The notes under the pieces were generated by a model. That model ran no database searches and was not told the origin of the DNA. It saw nothing but the letters and a program-made list of their open reading frames with translations. A stretch of 58,123 nt of DNA. It comes from a bacterium (candidate division B38) B3_B38. GTDB lineage: Bacteria > Acidobacteriota > B3-B38 > Guanabaribacteriales > B3-B38. Positions 7,312 to 17,243 of this stretch are shown here, piece after piece. The stretch covers positions 1 through 58,123 of the forward strand of contig NJBL01000005.1 in the NCBI GenBank assembly GCA_005223145.1, read 5' to 3'. Position 1 is the first letter of the stretch. Every line of letters starts with the position of its first letter. Made by a program: the position numbers and the translations under genes.

Positions 7312-9111
7312 ATGGAGCAAAAGCCAGGAGGAGAAACCGCCGACTCCGAGCTGGTCGACCGACTACTCTTCAGCCTCACCTCCCTGGGCGAGCTGGGAGA
7401 AGCCCTCACCTCAGGGGAAGATTTCCTGAGCAACAGCCGCGCCCTCCTCCACCAGATTCTGGGCACCCTGATGATCTCCAAGGGAGCCATCCTCTTTTTC
7501 GATAGCAAGACCCGCCAGTTAACGGTCAAAGCCTCCCGGGGTATTAGCCGCAGGAAGCTAACCCTCAATCTGACGGATGAAGAGGTAGAGGGGCTCCAGA
7601 GCTTCAAAGGACCCCTCTTCCTATCCCAGCCCCCAACTTTCCTCGCACCTTTTATAAAAGGGCAAAAAGAGGCGATAGAAGCCCTCCACTCCTATATCTG
7701 GCTCCCTCTGGTGGTCAGAAAGCAGCTGGTGGGCATCTTGAGCCTGAGCCGAAAATTTATGGACCTCGAATACAAACCCGCCGATACGGAGCTGTTGGAG
7801 ATTATCGCCCATCACCTGGCTATCGCCATCTACAACCACCAGCTCCTCAGTCAGCTAAAAGAGGTCAATTTCGAACTCAACCATAAAATCCTTCAACTGG
7901 AGACCCTCTACGATGTGGGCATAAGGATAAGCTCTCTGCTGAAGGCAGAGGAGCTATCCGAGGAGATTCTGCTGAGGTCCATCAGCCTCCTCGATGCCAA
8001 TCAAGGCGCCCTGTTCCTGATAGATAAGAAAGATAACTACCTGAAGCTGGCCTCCTCCTTCGGCATTGACGAAGAGCACAAGGATAAGATAAAGATACCT
8101 CTGGGAGAAGGGCTCATCGGCGAGGTTGCCCGAAAGGGTGAGGCGGTCAGGGGATGGGGCCAGCCACAGCTAATGCTCCCCTGGGAAAGCAAATCCTTGC
8201 TGGCAGTTCCTATAATTATTAAGCAGGAGATTCTCGGGGTTATCTTCGCTGCCGATAAAGAGGAGAAGGGGGGCAAAATCATCGAGTTCACCCCGGCGGA
8301 CGAACGCCTCCTCTCCAGCTTTGCCAACCAGGCGGCGGTAGCCCTTGAAAACGCCAGGCTCTACAAGGAGAGCCTGGAGAAGGAGCGTATGGAGAAGGAG
8401 CTGGAGCTGGCAGCCACCATTCAGAGGAATCTCCTCCCCCTCAAGACCCCCGAGATTGAGGGATTTGACATCTCCGCCCTGAACACCCCCTGCCGGCAGG
8501 TAGGAGGCGACTACTACGACTTCATCGAGCTCAACCCCGACCACTTCGGCATAGCCATCGCCGATGTATCGGGCAAAGGAACCCCGGCTGCCCTGCTGGT
8601 ATCTGCCCTCCACGGTACCCTCCACGCCTATAGTGAAGAGAACTACTCCCTGCCCCAGCTGATGAGCAGAATTGCCAGAGCAATCTACCGCAGCTCGCTG
8701 GCTGAGGGATTCATTACCTTCTTCTACGGCATTCTCGACCCAAAGAAAAGAACCCTCACCTCGGTCAACGCCGGTCATAACTACCCCATCCTCCTGAGAG
8801 CTGACGATAAAATACATAACTTAAGGGAGGGAGGGCTCTGTCTGGGGATTATGGAAGAGAGCACCTATCAGCAGGAGAGCACCACTCTGCAGAAGGGGGA
8901 CATCCTGGTTATGTATACCGACGGGCTCACCGAAGCTATGAACCCCCAGGAGGATGAATTCGGCACCCAGAGGCTGGAAGAAGTGGTCCAAAAAAACCGC
9001 CACCTGCCAGCATCTGATATTATAGAAGCTGTCATTCAGCAATTAAAATCGTGGAGCCGGGGCATCCCGCCCTTCGACGACCTCACCCTCGTCCTGCTAA
9101 AAGTGCTTTGA
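7312..9111 (+). CDS. GAF-domain SpoIIE/PP2C (RsbU-like) phosphatase
   Basis: Two GAF-like regions, AATIQRNLLPLKTPEIEGFDIS, CRQVGGDYYDF, GIAIADVSGKGTPAALL, YTDGLTEAM. Confidence 0.9.
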   Translation: MEQKPGGETADSELVDRLLFSLTSLGELGEALTSGEDFLSNSRALLHQILGTLMISKGAILFFDSKTRQLTVKASRGISRRKLTLNLTDEEVEGLQSFKGPLFLSQPPTFLAPFIKGQKEAIEALHSYIWLPLVVRKQLVGILSLSRKFMDLEYKPADTELLEIIAHHLAIAIYNHQLLSQLKEVNFELNHKILQLETLYDVGIRISSLLKAEELSEEILLRSISLLDANQGALFLIDKKDNYLKLASSFGIDEEHKDKIKIPLGEGLIGEVARKGEAVRGWGQPQLMLPWESKSLLAVPIIIKQEILGVIFAADKEEKGGKIIEFTPADERLLSSFANQAAVALENARLYKESLEKERMEKELELAATIQRNLLPLKTPEIEGFDISALNTPCRQVGGDYYDFIELNPDHFGIAIADVSGKGTPAALLVSALHGTLHAYSEENYSLPQLMSRIARAIYRSSLAEGFITFFYGILDPKKRTLTSVNAGHNYPILLRADDKIHNLREGGLCLGIMEESTYQQESTTLQKGDILVMYTDGLTEAMNPQEDEFGTQRLEEVVQKNRHLPASDIIEAVIQQLKSWSRGIPPFDDLTLVLLKVL

Positions 9112-9125
9112 GCCTCCCTCTTTTA

Positions 9126-10892
9126 TCAGCCAAGCTTCAACCACAGAAAGGCAAGCAAGCCAGTAAGATAAAACATCCCATCCACCGCCACATCGAACAC
9201 TGTCTCCCGGGCTATGACTCGTCGGTGATAAAGGTAAAGATACAGACCGATATAACCGACACTAAGCATAAGAAGGTATCCGAAGCTGGTGATAAGCTCC
9301 CATCTAATCCCTATTATTAACACCCCCACCAGTACCATCCCCACCACTGCCAGGCTCCCCTTGGTTTTCTCCTTACCGATGATGCGAGGGAGGGCTTCCT
9401 TTCCCACCAAGCCATTGCTCTGGATTACCCAGATATCAAAGATAATCGCCCTTATGTAAACCACCACCAGTACAAACAAAAAGGCGATAGCAGTCGACCA
9501 GCTCAGCAGGGGGCGAGCTGCCCCTATTAATGGCAATAGCACCACCACCACACCCCAGCCTAAGGCGACAAACAAATCTTTAGAGGCGGGGATATCCTTA
9601 AGCCGATGTAGCGCCACCAGACGAGACAAAGGGGAGGGTATTATGCGAGCGCTGTATATGCTCCCCATAAATACAGCAAGGAGAAGAAGAGCAAAGCTCC
9701 ACCACCCCTGGTAAAAGGCTAACCCCAGGGAAATTAGCGCCGCTCCTACCGCTGAGCCAAGCAGATAGGGTTTGTATCGCTGATAAAAATCGGTGTGGAA
9801 CAGGCGATTGAGCTCCCTCGCCCGCTGGTCGGCATAGCGGTTCAAGGTATGCATAGAAAAAACATAGAATGCAGCGATAGTCAGAGAGGAGGGAATTATC
9901 GGTATGCCCTCCAGAACAGAAGTGCTATAGGTCAACAGGGCGGCTCCCCCCGCGGTGTAAATGCTCCCTTTTATAAGGAATCTCACCACCCCGGCTATAT
10001 GCCTGACCCACTCCTTCCCTTTCCATCGGTGAATCTGGCGTATCCTGCCCACCACTCCGCTGATAACCCATTGGGGGGTCGATGCCCCGGCGGTAATCCC
10101 TATAATATGGTAAGGCAATATCATCTCGGGGGTTAGCTCCTCCCCGGTCTCCACCTGATAGGCAGGGGTGCCGGTGGAACGGGAAATCTCGGTCAGCCGG
10201 CGGGTATTGGCGCTGTTCTTCCCACCGATGACCACCATAAGGTCTACCTGGCGGGCTAAATTCAGGGCTTCTTCCTGCCGAAGAGAGGTGGATTCGCACA
10301 GGGTATCAAATACCTTGCTCTGGGGATACCTCTCTTTTATCAAGCAGGTCAGCCTCTCGAACTGCTTGCGGCTCTGGGTGGTCTGAGCAACCACACAGAG
10401 CTTATCCATAGGAGGGAGGCTTTCAACATCCTCCTTGCTCTCTACCACAAACCCCCTCCCCTCGGCAAAGCCGAGCAGTCCCTCCACCTCGGCATGCCCC
10501 CGGTCGCCGATAATAACAAATGAATATCCCGTTCTTCGGTGCTTCTTGATAATAGATTGAATCTGAGCCACCTTGGGGCAGGTAGCATCTATCACCTCCA
10601 GACCGCTCCGATTTATCTCCTTCCTGCGGTGTGGCGTGACCCCATGTGTCCGGATAACCAGAAACCCGGAGGAGACCCGGGAGAGGTCATTCAAGACCTT
10701 GATATTCCTCGCCTCCAGCATCTTCACCGCCTGGGGGTTGTGAATCAGAGGACCATCAGAATAGATGGGCTTCCGCTGCTTCCTGGATACCTCCAGAACG
10801 ATGTCTATTGCCCGCTTGACCCCCATACAGAAACCTGCTGTCTTGGCTATCAGTAATCGCATTGAACCTTTCTCTTTTCCGATGAAAAACAA
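9126..10892 (-). CDS. ispH: Fusion: IspH (HMBPP reductase) N-terminal plus UbiA-like membrane prenyltransferase C-terminal
   Basis: N-term MRLLIAKTAGFCMGVKRAIDIV..THGVTPH..DATCPKVAQIQ..GITAGASTPQWVI; C-term multi-TM with NRYADQRARELN, RLKDIPASKDLFVALGW and GLVGKEALPRIIGKEKTK. Confidence 0.85.
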   Translation of the reverse strand: MFFIGKEKGSMRLLIAKTAGFCMGVKRAIDIVLEVSRKQRKPIYSDGPLIHNPQAVKMLEARNIKVLNDLSRVSSGFLVIRTHGVTPHRRKEINRSGLEVIDATCPKVAQIQSIIKKHRRTGYSFVIIGDRGHAEVEGLLGFAEGRGFVVESKEDVESLPPMDKLCVVAQTTQSRKQFERLTCLIKERYPQSKVFDTLCESTSLRQEEALNLARQVDLMVVIGGKNSANTRRLTEISRSTGTPAYQVETGEELTPEMILPYHIIGITAGASTPQWVISGVVGRIRQIHRWKGKEWVRHIAGVVRFLIKGSIYTAGGAALLTYSTSVLEGIPIIPSSLTIAAFYVFSMHTLNRYADQRARELNRLFHTDFYQRYKPYLLGSAVGAALISLGLAFYQGWWSFALLLLAVFMGSIYSARIIPSPLSRLVALHRLKDIPASKDLFVALGWGVVVVLLPLIGAARPLLSWSTAIAFLFVLVVVYIRAIIFDIWVIQSNGLVGKEALPRIIGKEKTKGSLAVVGMVLVGVLIIGIRWELITSFGYLLMLSVGYIGLYLYLYHRRVIARETVFDVAVDGMFYLTGLLAFLWLKLG

Positions 10893-10904
10893 TTGAGCTC
10901 AATT
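10891..10904. promoter_or_regulatory. Perfect 14-bp palindrome AATTGAGCTCAATT, candidate operator
   Basis: Lies between divergent ispH-ubiA and MBL genes, just downstream of the - strand promoter. Confidence 0.4.
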
Positions 10905-10911
10905 ATCAAAG

Positions 10912-10940
10912 ATGATACAATATAGTCCATTTCTTGTCAA
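10912..10940 (-). promoter_or_regulatory. Sigma70-like promoter for ispH-ubiA
   Basis: On - strand TTGACA (10940-10935), 17 nt, TATCAT (10917-10912). Confidence 0.55.
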
Positions 10941-10976
10941 TCAATTGGAGGTCTATTTTACCGGGGGAACAGAGGG

Positions 10977-11735
10977 ATGGAGCTGTGGATTGCAGGGACG
11001 GGGTGCTGTATTCCCACCAAGAGGCGAGGAGCTCCCGGCTATATCCTGAGGATAGGGGCGGAGCATCTCCTCCTCGATGGGGGCTCGGGCACCATGTATA
11101 AGCTCCCCCACCTGGGGATTGACTACCGCCGCATCAATTATATGCTTTACACTCACCTCCACCCCGACCACACCGCCGACCTTGTCCCTCTTCTGTTCGC
11201 CTTTAAGAACGACCCCCGGGGTCCCCGCCAGGAGGAGCTGCACATTATCGGACCCTCAGGGTTTGAACGGTTCTGGCAGGGGCTGCAAAACCTCTATCAC
11301 CCCAACTGGTTGGGGGAACTTCCTTTTCAGGTGGAACTGTGGGAGGTCGCCCGCAGCCAGAGGAGGTTCCCCTCCTTTAACCTGAAAAGCTCGCCCGTAC
11401 GCCATAGAGAGATGAGTGTTGCCTTCAGAATAGAGTCTGATGAAGGGGTCTCCCTGGTCTACTCGGGGGATTCGGGGTACTGCCAGGAGCTGGTGGAGCT
11501 TGCCCACGGGGCGGAGGTGCTACTTCTGGAATCTTCTTTCCCCGAAGGGGAAGGGACTGATACCCACCTGACCCCCACCCAGGCGGGAAGGATAGCCCAA
11601 CAAGCCGGAAGCAAGAAGCTCATCCTCACCCACTTCTACCCTCAATGCGACCCGCAAATCCTCAAGAAGCAGGCTGCCACCACCTTCCAGGGGGAGATAA
11701 TTGTGGCAGAGGATGGGATGAAATTCGTCCTCTAA
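10977..11735 (+). CDS. MBL-fold metallohydrolase (RNase Z-like)
   Basis: THLHPDHTADLVPLLFAF, YSGDSGYCQELVELAHGAEVLLLESSFPE, THLTPTQAGRIAQQAGSKKLILTHFYP. Confidence 0.85.
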   Translation: MELWIAGTGCCIPTKRRGAPGYILRIGAEHLLLDGGSGTMYKLPHLGIDYRRINYMLYTHLHPDHTADLVPLLFAFKNDPRGPRQEELHIIGPSGFERFWQGLQNLYHPNWLGELPFQVELWEVARSQRRFPSFNLKSSPVRHREMSVAFRIESDEGVSLVYSGDSGYCQELVELAHGAEVLLLESSFPEGEGTDTHLTPTQAGRIAQQAGSKKLILTHFYPQCDPQILKKQAATTFQGEIIVAEDGMKFVL

Positions 11736-11747
11736 TACCGAGGGGAG

Positions 11748-13103
11748 CTACTTCACATATATGCGGAAATATCTCCTTGTCTCCCAGGCTATAACTCCCC
11801 CCAACCCCAGAAGACCGACCAGATTGGGCAGAGCCATCAAGCCGTTCATCACATCGGCTAACGACCACACCAGCTGGAGCTTAAACACCGCCCCGAAACC
11901 GACAACTATGCAGAAAAACATCCGGTAAGGGTAAACAGCCCTCTCCCCCAGCAAGTACTCGATAGACTTCTCACCATAATAGCTCCACCCCAAAATAGTG
12001 GAATAAGCGAAAAGTATCAAGCCGATGGTGACTATCAGACCCCCAACATTCCCGGGAAGAGCGCTGCTGAATGCTAAGGTGGTAAGCTCGGCTCCGGTCT
12101 CCCCCGAGCTCCATAGCCCCGAAGAGAGGATGACAAACCCTGTGAGGCTGCAAATCACCAGGGTATCTATGAAAGTCTGAGTCATAGAGACCAGCGCTTG
12201 CCTCACTGGCTCGTCGGTCTTAGCGGCAGCCGCTGCTATGGGGGCGCTCCCCAGGCCCGACTCATTGGAGAAAACCCCGCGAGCCACCCCCATCCGTATG
12301 GTCAGCATCACCGCTGCCCCGGCAAAGCCCCCCACCGCCGCCGTTGGTGTGAAGGCGTGCTTCAAGACCAGAAGGAAAATCTCGGGGATACGTTGGTAAT
12401 TGATAGCCACTATGATCAGGGAGGCTCCCATATAAAAGATTATCATCACCGGCACGAGTAAAGCGGTTACCCTGCCAATGCTCTTTATCCCCCCCAGAAT
12501 CACCAGGCCGGTGGCCACGGCTAATATCAGTCCGGTGGCCCAGAAGGGCACATTAAAAGTGGCTTCCACCGCATCAGCTACCGAATTAGACTGCACCATA
12601 TTCCCAATGCCAAAAGCGGCAATGGAGGCAAAGATAGCAAACACCACCCCCAGCCATCGCTGACCTAGTCCTTTGCTCAGATAATACATAGGTCCGCCAC
12701 TCATAGTGCCAAGCTTATCCCTCACCCGAAACTTTACCGCCAGAACCGCCTCAGAATACTTGGTCGCCATGCCGAAAAGCCCGGTAATCCACATCCAGAA
12801 CAGCGCTCCTGGACCCCCGGTGGTAATAGCCGTAGCTACCCCGGCGATATTCCCCGTGCCCACCGTAGCCGCCAGAGCGGTCATCAGAGCCTGGAAGTGG
12901 CTTATATCCCCTTCCGAAGGCTTATCCTCCTTACGCTTGACGAGAGCCAGCCATAAAGAGTAACCCAGAGACCTCAGTTGAACGCCTCGAAGCAAAACGG
13001 TAAGATATATACCGGTGCCCACCAACAATACCAGCATTGGTGGACCCCACACCCAGCTGCTCACCCTCCCGAAAACCTCAACCAGACCTTCTCCCATAAG
13101 CAA
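11748..13103 (-). CDS. Sodium:alanine/glycine symporter (AgcS family)
   Basis: [74 protein letters not shown]. Confidence 0.93.
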   Translation of the reverse strand: MLMGEGLVEVFGRVSSWVWGPPMLVLLVGTGIYLTVLLRGVQLRSLGYSLWLALVKRKEDKPSEGDISHFQALMTALAATVGTGNIAGVATAITTGGPGALFWMWITGLFGMATKYSEAVLAVKFRVRDKLGTMSGGPMYYLSKGLGQRWLGVVFAIFASIAAFGIGNMVQSNSVADAVEATFNVPFWATGLILAVATGLVILGGIKSIGRVTALLVPVMIIFYMGASLIIVAINYQRIPEIFLLVLKHAFTPTAAVGGFAGAAVMLTIRMGVARGVFSNESGLGSAPIAAAAAKTDEPVRQALVSMTQTFIDTLVICSLTGFVILSSGLWSSGETGAELTTLAFSSALPGNVGGLIVTIGLILFAYSTILGWSYYGEKSIEYLLGERAVYPYRMFFCIVVGFGAVFKLQLVWSLADVMNGLMALPNLVGLLGLGGVIAWETRRYFRIYVK

Positions 13104-13323
13104 CTCCCTTTATAAAATGGAAAAGTTCACCATTCAATCTATTTACAGCAGGCTATTTTACAGGACAACTCCCTGATGGTCAATAATAATTACCTTCTCA
13201 CCGCAGACAGAATCTACCGACGAACAGCATAAGATGGGGGGAGAAACCTCTTTTATATATAGAAGGGTCAACTATTTAAACGCCCCTTCAGATGGAGAAA
13301 CCACAATTTATAGCATTTTTCTC

Positions 13324-13352
13324 TTGACATATGCAAATATATAGCGTATATT
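13324..13352 (+). promoter_or_regulatory. Sigma70-like promoter upstream of the lytic transglycosylase
   Basis: TTGACA (13324-13329), 17 nt, TATATT (13347-13352). Confidence 0.55.
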
Positions 13353-13461
13353 TTATCAATAGCGTCCTTCCAAAAGGTGAATTATGTAATATTAATTACA
13401 GGTTATGTGAAAAGGAGATTGTAGTATTCACCAATTGAGTAAGAAGGAGGGATAATACAAG

Positions 13462-14109
13462 GTGAGAATATTAAAGGCATCCCTCTTGGTCGGTGCCTTG
13501 ATGATAGTCAACTTCAACTTCACTCTATTACAGCACCTATCCACTGAACCTGGGGACCCCTCTTCACAAGAGGTCTCCTCTCCGGAGCAGCAACAGATAG
13601 CAGACCTGCGCCAAAAGCTTAACGAGTTGACGTTGACAATGGAGATCCGGGACTACCTCGACCAGTATAGCGAGGAGCTCCCACTCAGAGACCGCAAGGA
13701 GATCGCTCAAACCATCCTGGAAGCCAGCCAGAGATACAAGGTGGAGCCCAAGCTCATCATTGCCGTTATTGAGACGGAAAGCTCTTTCCGCAGGAAGGCT
13801 GTCTCCCCCAAAGGGGCGATGGGCTTAATGCAGATTCTGCCCTCTACCGGCTTCGCCCTGGCCAGGGAGCTCAATGTGGACTTTCAAGTAGATAATCTCC
13901 TTAACGACCCCCTGCTGAATATCCTCATGGGAACTTATTACCTGAAGAAGCTCCTCCAGCAATTTGGGGACCTGAACCTGGCACTGACCGCCTATAATAT
14001 GGGTCCGGGGAAATTGATGGAACTTGCTAACCGGAACATTTCTCTTCCTCGGGACTATTACGAGAGGGTTCACCACTACCGGCAGAGGATTGACATAGAC
14101 CAGGATTAA
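13462..14109 (+). CDS. SLT-family lytic transglycosylase
   Basis: VIETESSFRRKAVSPKGAMGLMQILPSTG, LLNILMGTYYLKKLLQQFGDLNLALTAYNMGPG. Confidence 0.9.
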   Translation: MRILKASLLVGALMIVNFNFTLLQHLSTEPGDPSSQEVSSPEQQQIADLRQKLNELTLTMEIRDYLDQYSEELPLRDRKEIAQTILEASQRYKVEPKLIIAVIETESSFRRKAVSPKGAMGLMQILPSTGFALARELNVDFQVDNLLNDPLLNILMGTYYLKKLLQQFGDLNLALTAYNMGPGKLMELANRNISLPRDYYERVHHYRQRIDIDQD

Positions 14110-14154
14110 AGCTAAAGCTCCGGCGGTGACCGATTGGGGGGAGAGACCCTTCGG

Positions 14155-15849
14155 CTAAGACAATTGATACCGCCGTAAGGCTTTCACCCCCATCCTCATA
14201 GGGAGCCAGGTCACCAGGGCTGATATCAGCACCACCCCTCCATAAAAAGGAATACTATAAGCCCACCCTCCAAAATGGGGGTCCAGCTGCCTGCTGAGAT
14301 GGAGGTACACGGGGTTGACCTCCAGCCCAACAATAATCGCAATATAGACCAGACTGACAATCATATAAAACAGACCCCCTGTTCCCACCGCAATTTTGGC
14401 ATAGTTCTCCACCTCAAAGCGAGGAAACAGAGCCCCCATCCCCACCCCCAGCCCGGTGAGGGCAACGCACATCAAAAATATGGTGCCCAGGGACATAGTC
14501 ATAAAATATCTATCCACTTTAAGGAGGAGATTTGAAGAATATACCAGGACCTCCGCCAGCAAGAGCAAGGGTATTACAAAAAGGAAGAACTTACTCCACA
14601 GGAAGCCCCGATAATTTATGGGGGAGGAGTGGATTATCCAGAAGCTCTTACCCTCCACGCTGGTGGCTGGAAAGGCGAAGCGGGCGGCAACTGCGGCTAA
14701 GACAAACCCTCCTAAGCCCAGGTTACCAAAGGAGACAATGTTTCTGAAAAAGGGTGTTGGCAGGGGTATATTCTTTATATTGAACAGATATATGAATATC
14801 AGCGCTCCTAAAAGGAATAGCTGCGACCATTGGGTGGCGTCCCTCAGGAACACCTTGATATCCTTAATTAACAGCGCCCGATAGATGGGGTTCACCCGCT
14901 TCAGCACCCCTCGTATGCTACGGTCCAGGATGGTCCCTTCCCGAAGGCGGTGTGGTTTCTTCTTCGATTCCTGGGCAGAAGCCCATCCCTCATAATATAT
15001 CTTTCTGGCTATTATGAGAAGCAACCCTATGGTCCCCACAGCCGCGGCGAGCATGAAGCAGAGATAACGGCTCAGGCTCACATAGTCGCCGCTTCTGGCG
15101 AACAGCAAGGCTTTAGTAGCCCAGAAGCTGGGGAGATAAGGGGAGGAGGGGACGGTAAGCCTGTTCAGCATATTGGTAAAATTCTCGGCGCTGCCCGGGT
15201 TCCACAGCTGTTCCGGGCGGAGAAGCCTGATGAGGACTACGATTATCACCAGACATATCACCCCCAGGCTGGTAAGGAGCTGGTGGATTCTCTTTGCCGG
15301 TAAGAAGCGCATCAGGGAGAGGCTGACTACCCCGCCAATGGCCGCCGGGGTGAGGATAAATAATAGCATAATCCCCCCCAGCATCAGGTAGTAGAATACT
15401 CCCGCCTCAAACACCCTTCCGTAGGCGGCAAAGATGGGGAGGCTAAATATAAGAACCATATACGAGCTGTTAAGCATACTCCCCGACCATTTAAAGAAAA
15501 AGACATTCCCCCTTTTGAGAGGACAGCTCATGAGAAGGTCGAGGTCCCTGGAGAGATAAAGGGTAGGTATTGAGGTGAGCAGATTGCTGAACAGAAGCAT
15601 GGAAAAGGAGGCTAAAAACACCATGCCCAGAAGGCGCTCGGTCAGACCGAGGACGAAAAAAAGCGGAAACTCCTCAATAGAGTCGAGATAGCTGAAGATG
15701 CGATGAAAAAATAGGTAATACCCGGCGATGAAAAGGAGGGCCAGGGTGCCCAACAGACTCCCTTTAAAAAGAACCCCTTTTCTAAGACGGAAAACCCTAT
15801 GCTTGAGGATTAACCCCTGTGTCTTTACCAGCAGAATTAACCGATTCAT
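14155..15849 (-). CDS. ABC transporter permease (ABC-2-like exporter)
   Basis: About 564 aa with many TM segments; overlaps the adjacent ABC ATPase gene by 53 nt. Confidence 0.75.
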   Translation of the reverse strand: MNRLILLVKTQGLILKHRVFRLRKGVLFKGSLLGTLALLFIAGYYLFFHRIFSYLDSIEEFPLFFVLGLTERLLGMVFLASFSMLLFSNLLTSIPTLYLSRDLDLLMSCPLKRGNVFFFKWSGSMLNSSYMVLIFSLPIFAAYGRVFEAGVFYYLMLGGIMLLFILTPAAIGGVVSLSLMRFLPAKRIHQLLTSLGVICLVIIVVLIRLLRPEQLWNPGSAENFTNMLNRLTVPSSPYLPSFWATKALLFARSGDYVSLSRYLCFMLAAAVGTIGLLLIIARKIYYEGWASAQESKKKPHRLREGTILDRSIRGVLKRVNPIYRALLIKDIKVFLRDATQWSQLFLLGALIFIYLFNIKNIPLPTPFFRNIVSFGNLGLGGFVLAAVAARFAFPATSVEGKSFWIIHSSPINYRGFLWSKFFLFVIPLLLLAEVLVYSSNLLLKVDRYFMTMSLGTIFLMCVALTGLGVGMGALFPRFEVENYAKIAVGTGGLFYMIVSLVYIAIIVGLEVNPVYLHLSRQLDPHFGGWAYSIPFYGGVVLISALVTWLPMRMGVKALRRYQLS

Positions 15850-16669
15850 CTTCTTCTCTGGTCAGCTCCAAGAAAATATCCTCCAGACCGGTCTGGGGGA
15901 TGGAAGCTCTCTTTCGGAGCTCCTCTCTGGTGCCCACCGCGACCAGTCTCCCCCGGTGAATGATAGCGATGCGATGGCACAGCTCCTCTGCCAGAGAGAG
16001 GGTGTGGGTGGACATAAAGATGGTCACCCCCTGCTGGCACAATCTGGTGAAGAGCTCCTTGACCAGCTTTACACCTTTGGGGTCTAAAGCTACCATCGGC
16101 TCATCCACCAGAATCACCTGAGGGTGGTGAATCAGGGCAGAGCATATGACCAGCCGCTGCCTCATCCCATGGGAGTAACTCTCAATAAGCTCATCCCCCC
16201 AGGGGGTCAGCTCAAACTCCTTTAGAAGGGAGGCAATCATGGGCTTATAGCTTTTCGGCTCCAAGCCGTAAACCTCGGCGATAAAAACGAGGAACTCCCG
16301 CCCGGTCAGCTTTTCGTAGAGAAAGGAACGGTCGGGTATAAAGCCTATGATGCTTTTGGCTCGTAAGGGCTGCTCCACCACATCGAAACCCCCGATGCGC
16401 ATCCTTCCCGCCGTCGGTTTCAGCAAGCCTGCCATTAGCTTAATAGTGGTGGTCTTACCTGCCCCATTAGGACCAAGAAAGCCGAAGAACTCCCCTCGGC
16501 GGATGTTCAGGGTAAGCTCGTCAACTGCTACCACTCCGCCAAATCTCTTTTTCAAGCGGCTGAGCTCTATCATTTCCCCTTCACAGGAAATTGGAGATGA
16601 CATATATTCCTTCTGGTAAAAATTATCCCACATCTCCCCTGGTATTGACAACCTTTTTCCCTTGACCAA
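15797..16669 (-). CDS. ABC transporter ATP-binding protein (start probably internal, at MSSPISCEGEMIEL)
   Basis: GFLGPNGAGKTTTIKLMAGLLKP, ESYSHGMRQRLVICSALIHHPQVILVDEPMVALDP. Confidence 0.92.
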   Translation of the reverse strand: MVKGKRLSIPGEMWDNFYQKEYMSSPISCEGEMIELSRLKKRFGGVVAVDELTLNIRRGEFFGFLGPNGAGKTTTIKLMAGLLKPTAGRMRIGGFDVVEQPLRAKSIIGFIPDRSFLYEKLTGREFLVFIAEVYGLEPKSYKPMIASLLKEFELTPWGDELIESYSHGMRQRLVICSALIHHPQVILVDEPMVALDPKGVKLVKELFTRLCQQGVTIFMSTHTLSLAEELCHRIAIIHRGRLVAVGTREELRKRASIPQTGLEDIFLELTREEDESVNSAGKDTGVNPQA

Positions 16670-16691
16670 AGAGTATTCTTTAGCTTATATT
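16662..16691 (+). promoter_or_regulatory. Possible promoter for the DUF721 gene
   Basis: TTGACC (16662-16667), 18 nt, TATATT (16686-16691). Confidence 0.4.
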
Positions 16692-16710
16692 ATTCTTATA
16701 CGGTGGGGGT

Positions 16711-17169
16711 ATGAAAAGTATAAAAGAGGTCATTCTTTATCTTCTCGCCCTTGGGGGGAGGAGCAAGAAGGAGCTCCTTCAGGGTTTGCTAAAAAGCCTG
16801 TGGAAGGAGATAGTGGGCGACAAACTCAGCCAAATAAGCCAGCCCACCACGCTGGAGGACGGTTGTCTGACCATAGAGCTTTCCGATGCTGACTGGCTTC
16901 CTATCCTGCGAGAGATGAAGGTTCTGATAAGGGAAAGGATTAACAACTACCTGCAGGGGGCTTATATCACCGGTGTAAACCTCCGGCTCAATCCCCACCT
17001 CAGCCTTTCCCGTCCAAAGGGGAGGAAACCTCCTCTCCCCCCGGAGCCCGAAGAACTCTCCCCTCAGATGAAGGAGATAATTGAAAAGATTCCCGACCGA
17101 GAACTTCGGTCCATCTTCAGCCAATCCGCCCGCAGATACCTCGCCTTAACCAAAAAACCCCCCTCTTGA
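16711..17169 (+). CDS. DUF721/DciA-like protein
   Basis: LLKSLWKEIVGDKLSQISQPTTLEDGCLTIELSDADWLPILREMKVLIRERINNYL resembles the DciA/DUF721 core; close to gyrA/gyrB. Confidence 0.65.
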   Translation: MKSIKEVILYLLALGGRSKKELLQGLLKSLWKEIVGDKLSQISQPTTLEDGCLTIELSDADWLPILREMKVLIRERINNYLQGAYITGVNLRLNPHLSLSRPKGRKPPLPPEPEELSPQMKEIIEKIPDRELRSIFSQSARRYLALTKKPPS

Positions 17170-17243
17170 AGCTTTGAGAAAAAAAGCGAGCGAAGATGAG
17201 ACGGCGGTGGAATAAAAGAGGGTTGCTATTCTGGCGATGGTGT

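Noticed and set aside
2009-9042. Long antisense ORFs such as 2009-2623, 6179-6772 and 8170-8817 on the - strand
   Set aside because: They lie opposite clearly conserved genes and have low-complexity or unprotein-like translations, as expected from shadow ORFs in a GC-rich coding region.
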